From Lentihominibacter butyricus (lineage in GTDB: Bacteria > Bacillota > Clostridia > Peptostreptococcales > Anaerovoracaceae), in assembly GCF_025567305.1 (NCBI RefSeq), contig NZ_JAOQJP010000003.1, positions 1-64,000 of the forward strand: 64,000 nt of DNA. Reading direction: 5' to 3'. The first letter of the stretch is position 1. Each line of letters begins with the position of its first letter. The notes beneath the pieces were generated by a model. The model worked only from the letters and a program-made list of their open reading frames with translations, was not told the origin of the DNA and made no database searches. A program made the position numbers and the translations under genes. This document shows positions 62,135-64,000 of this stretch, piece by piece.

Positions 62135-62695
62135 TTAATTCTTCTGGAATGTAATGACTTGATCAATTTCATTATCTTCGTACTGCAAAGAACTATCCTC
62201 CATCAGATATAAAATTCTTTCTTCTCCATTTTCATTCGACATCGTAACGATCATCTGCTCATTATCAACAGCATACGTACCGTTTTCTATTCCATTTTCA
62301 GAAGAAATATCATTAACCACATACTGCATAATAAGGTCCACCAGATTTTCCGTACTGAATCCCACTATTGCACTTACATATGGTTCTACACATTTTCCTA
62401 CCGCTGCTGCAAATTCACCTATATCAATTCTATAGATATATGTACCATTTTCGTAAAAAGAAACACTCACATCACAATACTCGGGTTCCGGAAATATATT
62501 TACCCCTAATTCAGATTCCAGTTCTTTGTACATTATATCTGCAACATCCACCTGTCCACTCCATTCTCCCAGCACATAATTGGACAAAGGCTCTTTTCCA
62601 TTATCAATTCCAACACTATTACTACTGCAGCTGCCTAAACAGAATATGATCATTAACAACAATATTGCATAAACACAGCGTTTTATTTTATTCAT
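62135..62695 (-). CDS. Putative lipoprotein
   Basis: 186 aa. Signal peptide CVYAILLLMIIFCLGSCSS with the acylated Cys at about residue 23. Mature part: LGEWSGQVDVADIMYKEL, EFAAAVGKCVEPYV and a C-terminal GTYAVDNEQMIVTMSNENGEERILYL, a beta-sandwich-like pattern seen in many small Firmicute lipoproteins with no known role. AT-rich. Second gene of the XRE-facing islet, 17 bp after the membrane protein. Confidence 0.68.
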   Translation of the reverse strand: MNKIKRCVYAILLLMIIFCLGSCSSNSVGIDNGKEPLSNYVLGEWSGQVDVADIMYKELESELGVNIFPEPEYCDVSVSFYENGTYIYRIDIGEFAAAVGKCVEPYVSAIVGFSTENLVDLIMQYVVNDISSENGIENGTYAVDNEQMIVTMSNENGEERILYLMEDSSLQYEDNEIDQVITFQKN

Positions 62696-62712
62696 AACTT
62701 TTTACATTTTCC

Positions 62713-63159
62713 TCATTCGCGATGGCTTACCTGCTTTTTTGCAATAAATCCTCCTGCTGCCGCCACTGCAAAAGCCAGCAGCATGATCCACCATCCTGAG
62801 CCAAACTGTAAAAATCCCATTACAATAGAACTTCCTACTGTTCCATTCAAATAATGCTTTATTACCATTTCCGGTAAAAATCGAGCCAGAAGCGTTAAAA
62901 GCAGCCCTGCTAAAGCAAAAGCTATTACATACTCCTCATTTAAAACTATGACAGCGATTGCCATAATCAGCGCAAATAAAAGCAATATAACATATGCCAT
63001 GAGTTCCGGTGAACTTACATTCACATCATTCATTCCAAAAAATATATCTACTATAGATATCTGATAATAATCTTCAACAATAAATGGCAAAAACATTGCG
63101 ATGATTGCCAACAATCCACAACCCTTTATACCAATTTCTCTGTAACTTAAATACTTCAT
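62713..63159 (-). CDS. Membrane protein, unknown
   Basis: 148 aa from MKYLSYREIGIKGCG (AGGAG upstream); the frame is open 28 codons further. About four hydrophobic segments (GLLAIIAMFLPFIV; AYVILLLFALIMAIAVIVL; VIAFALAGLLLTLLARFL; WWIMLLAFAVAAAGGFIA). Basic tail. No family recognised. Promoter TTGACT-N18-TATAAT lies in the divergent region. Confidence 0.62.
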   Translation of the reverse strand: MKYLSYREIGIKGCGLLAIIAMFLPFIVEDYYQISIVDIFFGMNDVNVSSPELMAYVILLLFALIMAIAVIVLNEEYVIAFALAGLLLTLLARFLPEMVIKHYLNGTVGSSIVMGFLQFGSGWWIMLLAFAVAAAGGFIAKKQVSHRE

Positions 63160-63184
63160 TTTTCTTCTCCTGTCATTTATTTTC

Positions 63185-63243
63185 ATGCTACCATTTGGTC
63201 TCTTTTCTGCATCATTATACCACCAAATGATAGCATTAGTCAA
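63185..63243. promoter_or_regulatory. Operator-like 15-bp inverted repeat over a divergent promoter
   Basis: ATGCTACCATTTGGT (63185-63199) and ACCAAATGATAGCAT (63222-63236) are complementary at 14 of 15 positions, 22 bp apart. The minus-strand promoter TTGACT (63243-63238), 18 bp, TATAAT (63219-63214) has the right arm exactly in its spacer. Expected target of the XRE protein encoded at 63293. Confidence 0.72.
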
Positions 63244-63292
63244 TGAACAATCATCTGTTTATAGAGTATTTAACATAAAAGAATGGAGTGCC

Positions 63293-63523
63293 ATGTACTT
63301 TAAAAGAATAGAAGATTTAAGAATCGATCACGATTATACACAAAAACAGGTAGCGCAGCGCTTGAATATAGCCCGAGAAGTCTATCGAAGATATGAAAAA
63401 GGCACTCGTTCAATTCCTGTAGACTGTCTCATCAAACTAGCCGAGCTTTATGATACCAGCGTCGATTATATTCTTGATCTGACAAACGTAAAAAAGCACT
63501 ATCCTCGAACTCCTTCAAAATAA
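63293..63523 (+). CDS. XRE-family HTH regulator
   Basis: 76 aa from MYFKRIEDLRIDHDY (GGAG 4-5 nt upstream; earlier in-frame starts lack a site). Cro/CI-type HTH: DYTQKQVAQRLNIAREVYRRYEKGTRSIPVDCLIKLAELYDTSVDYIL. Basic tail (VKKHYPRTPSK). Divergent from the membrane protein-lipoprotein pair; probable repressor acting at the inverted repeat. Confidence 0.88.
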   Translation: MYFKRIEDLRIDHDYTQKQVAQRLNIAREVYRRYEKGTRSIPVDCLIKLAELYDTSVDYILDLTNVKKHYPRTPSK

Positions 63524-63677
63524 TCCAGAGTATTTTCACTTACATTACATTCGATAAAAATTGCAGCATTTTTTATATTGCAAAAAATGGCAGCCGCAGA
63601 AATGATTTTCACCACATGCTGTCCTTTGTTATAATACTGTCTGAAAACCGCCCCCATCGAGCGAAAGGAGCAAGAAC

Positions 63678-64000
63678 ATGCCCGACAAAGAAAATATATC
63701 CGAAAAAAAAGTATATCTGTCATCTCTTGTCTGTGAGCCGCTTGTCAGCTATCTCAAGGCTCAGGGTTTTTCACCTGTGCTGCTGGACGGAACAGATTCC
63801 CCGGTATATGAGGAAGTCTCTACTCATGCCGACATACACATGTGTCAGCTCGGGCTATGGGACGGCGTGCGCCTTTTCCACGGAAATACGTCAAAGCTAG
63901 GGCATGATTACCCGGGAAATATCATCTACAATGCAGTCTGCACCGGGAAATATTTTATCCATAACCTTGAATATACCGATCCGGAGCTTCTTGATGCCAC
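63678..64000 (+). CDS. DUF6873-type protein, N-terminal part
   Basis: Runs off the right edge; 107 full codons visible from MPDKENISEKKVYLSSLVCEPL. AAAGGAG precedes the ATG. The pattern EEVSTHADIHMCQLG, then YPGNIIYNAVCTGKYFIHNLEYTDPELL matches a conserved clostridial protein type with a guanidino-enzyme-like (GME) fold. Function unknown. Confidence 0.6.
   Translation, partial: MPDKENISEKKVYLSSLVCEPLVSYLKAQGFSPVLLDGTDSPVYEEVSTHADIHMCQLGLWDGVRLFHGNTSKLGHDYPGNIIYNAVCTGKYFIHNLEYTDPELLDA

Noticed and set aside
1..64000. tRNA, rRNA or prophage genes
   Set aside because: No cloverleaf with acceptor/T-loop signature, rRNA-like segment or phage structural gene was recognised in either strand.

Overview
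The window reads as chromosomal DNA of a spore-forming, anaerobic Clostridia-type Firmicute of intermediate G+C. Evidence: sporulation and germination genes (yqfC, yqfD, spoVAF-, cwlJ- and gerQ-like), a tRNA-Trp T-box before the trp operon, the Firmicute block yqfC-yqfD-phoH-ybeY-cdd-era-recO-glyS-ppdK, class III CoA-transferases and a sigma-54 regulon for amino-acid use. The genus cannot be fixed from sequence alone; a member of the Family XIII / Peptostreptococcales type is a guess.

Layout. 1-2.2 kb: mobile DNA (the edge of an IS3-type element, terminal-repeat debris of IS21 type, and an intact IS1182-type element). 2.3-12.3 kb: minus-strand housekeeping block from yqfC down to ppdK, with a DUF4342 gene between recO and glyS. 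12.5-16.3 kb: two flavoproteins and an HdeD-like membrane protein. 16.5-19.5 kb: AT-rich islet of zinc-ribbon/membrane proteins and a lipoprotein facing a small XRE regulator. 19.5-20.2 kb: non-coding stretch with three copies of a TTTCAGCCA hairpin and a 49-bp tandem repeat before dinB. 20.2-26.3 kb: dinB, pfkA, dnaE. 26.4-31.9 kb: L,D-transpeptidase, a double-HTH regulator facing a membrane protein and lipoprotein, a GNAT enzyme and an ada remnant. 32.1-38.3 kb: catabolic cluster of amino-acid permease, beta-aminoacyl-CoA ammonia-lyase-like hotdog protein and two class III CoA-transferases, preceded by a near-perfect sigma-54 promoter and its activator gene. 38.5-45.6 kb: trpEGD(CF)BA with T-box. 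45.7-50.9 kb: telA-xpaC and a spoVAF-cwlJ-gerQ operon. 51-58.3 kb: pyruvate carboxylase, a Crp/Fnr regulator, MscS, TypA. 58.4-61.3 kb: amidase, methyltransferase, azlCD. 61.3-64 kb: ung, a second AT-rich islet with an XRE regulator facing a membrane protein and lipoprotein, and a partial DUF6873-type gene.

How genes work together. The permease, hotdog protein and CoA-transferases are best read as a beta-amino-acid fermentation route switched on by the adjacent PAS/AAA+/Fis activator through sigma-54. Three separate loci (16.5-19.5, 27.9-31.2, 62.1-63.5 kb) repeat one plan: an HTH regulator divergent from membrane protein(s) plus a lipoprotein, with inverted or repeated operator-like sites between them. 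These modules, the catabolic cluster and the hairpin repeats are the most likely sources of new biology. All functions are inferred by reading the sequence; no database search was run.
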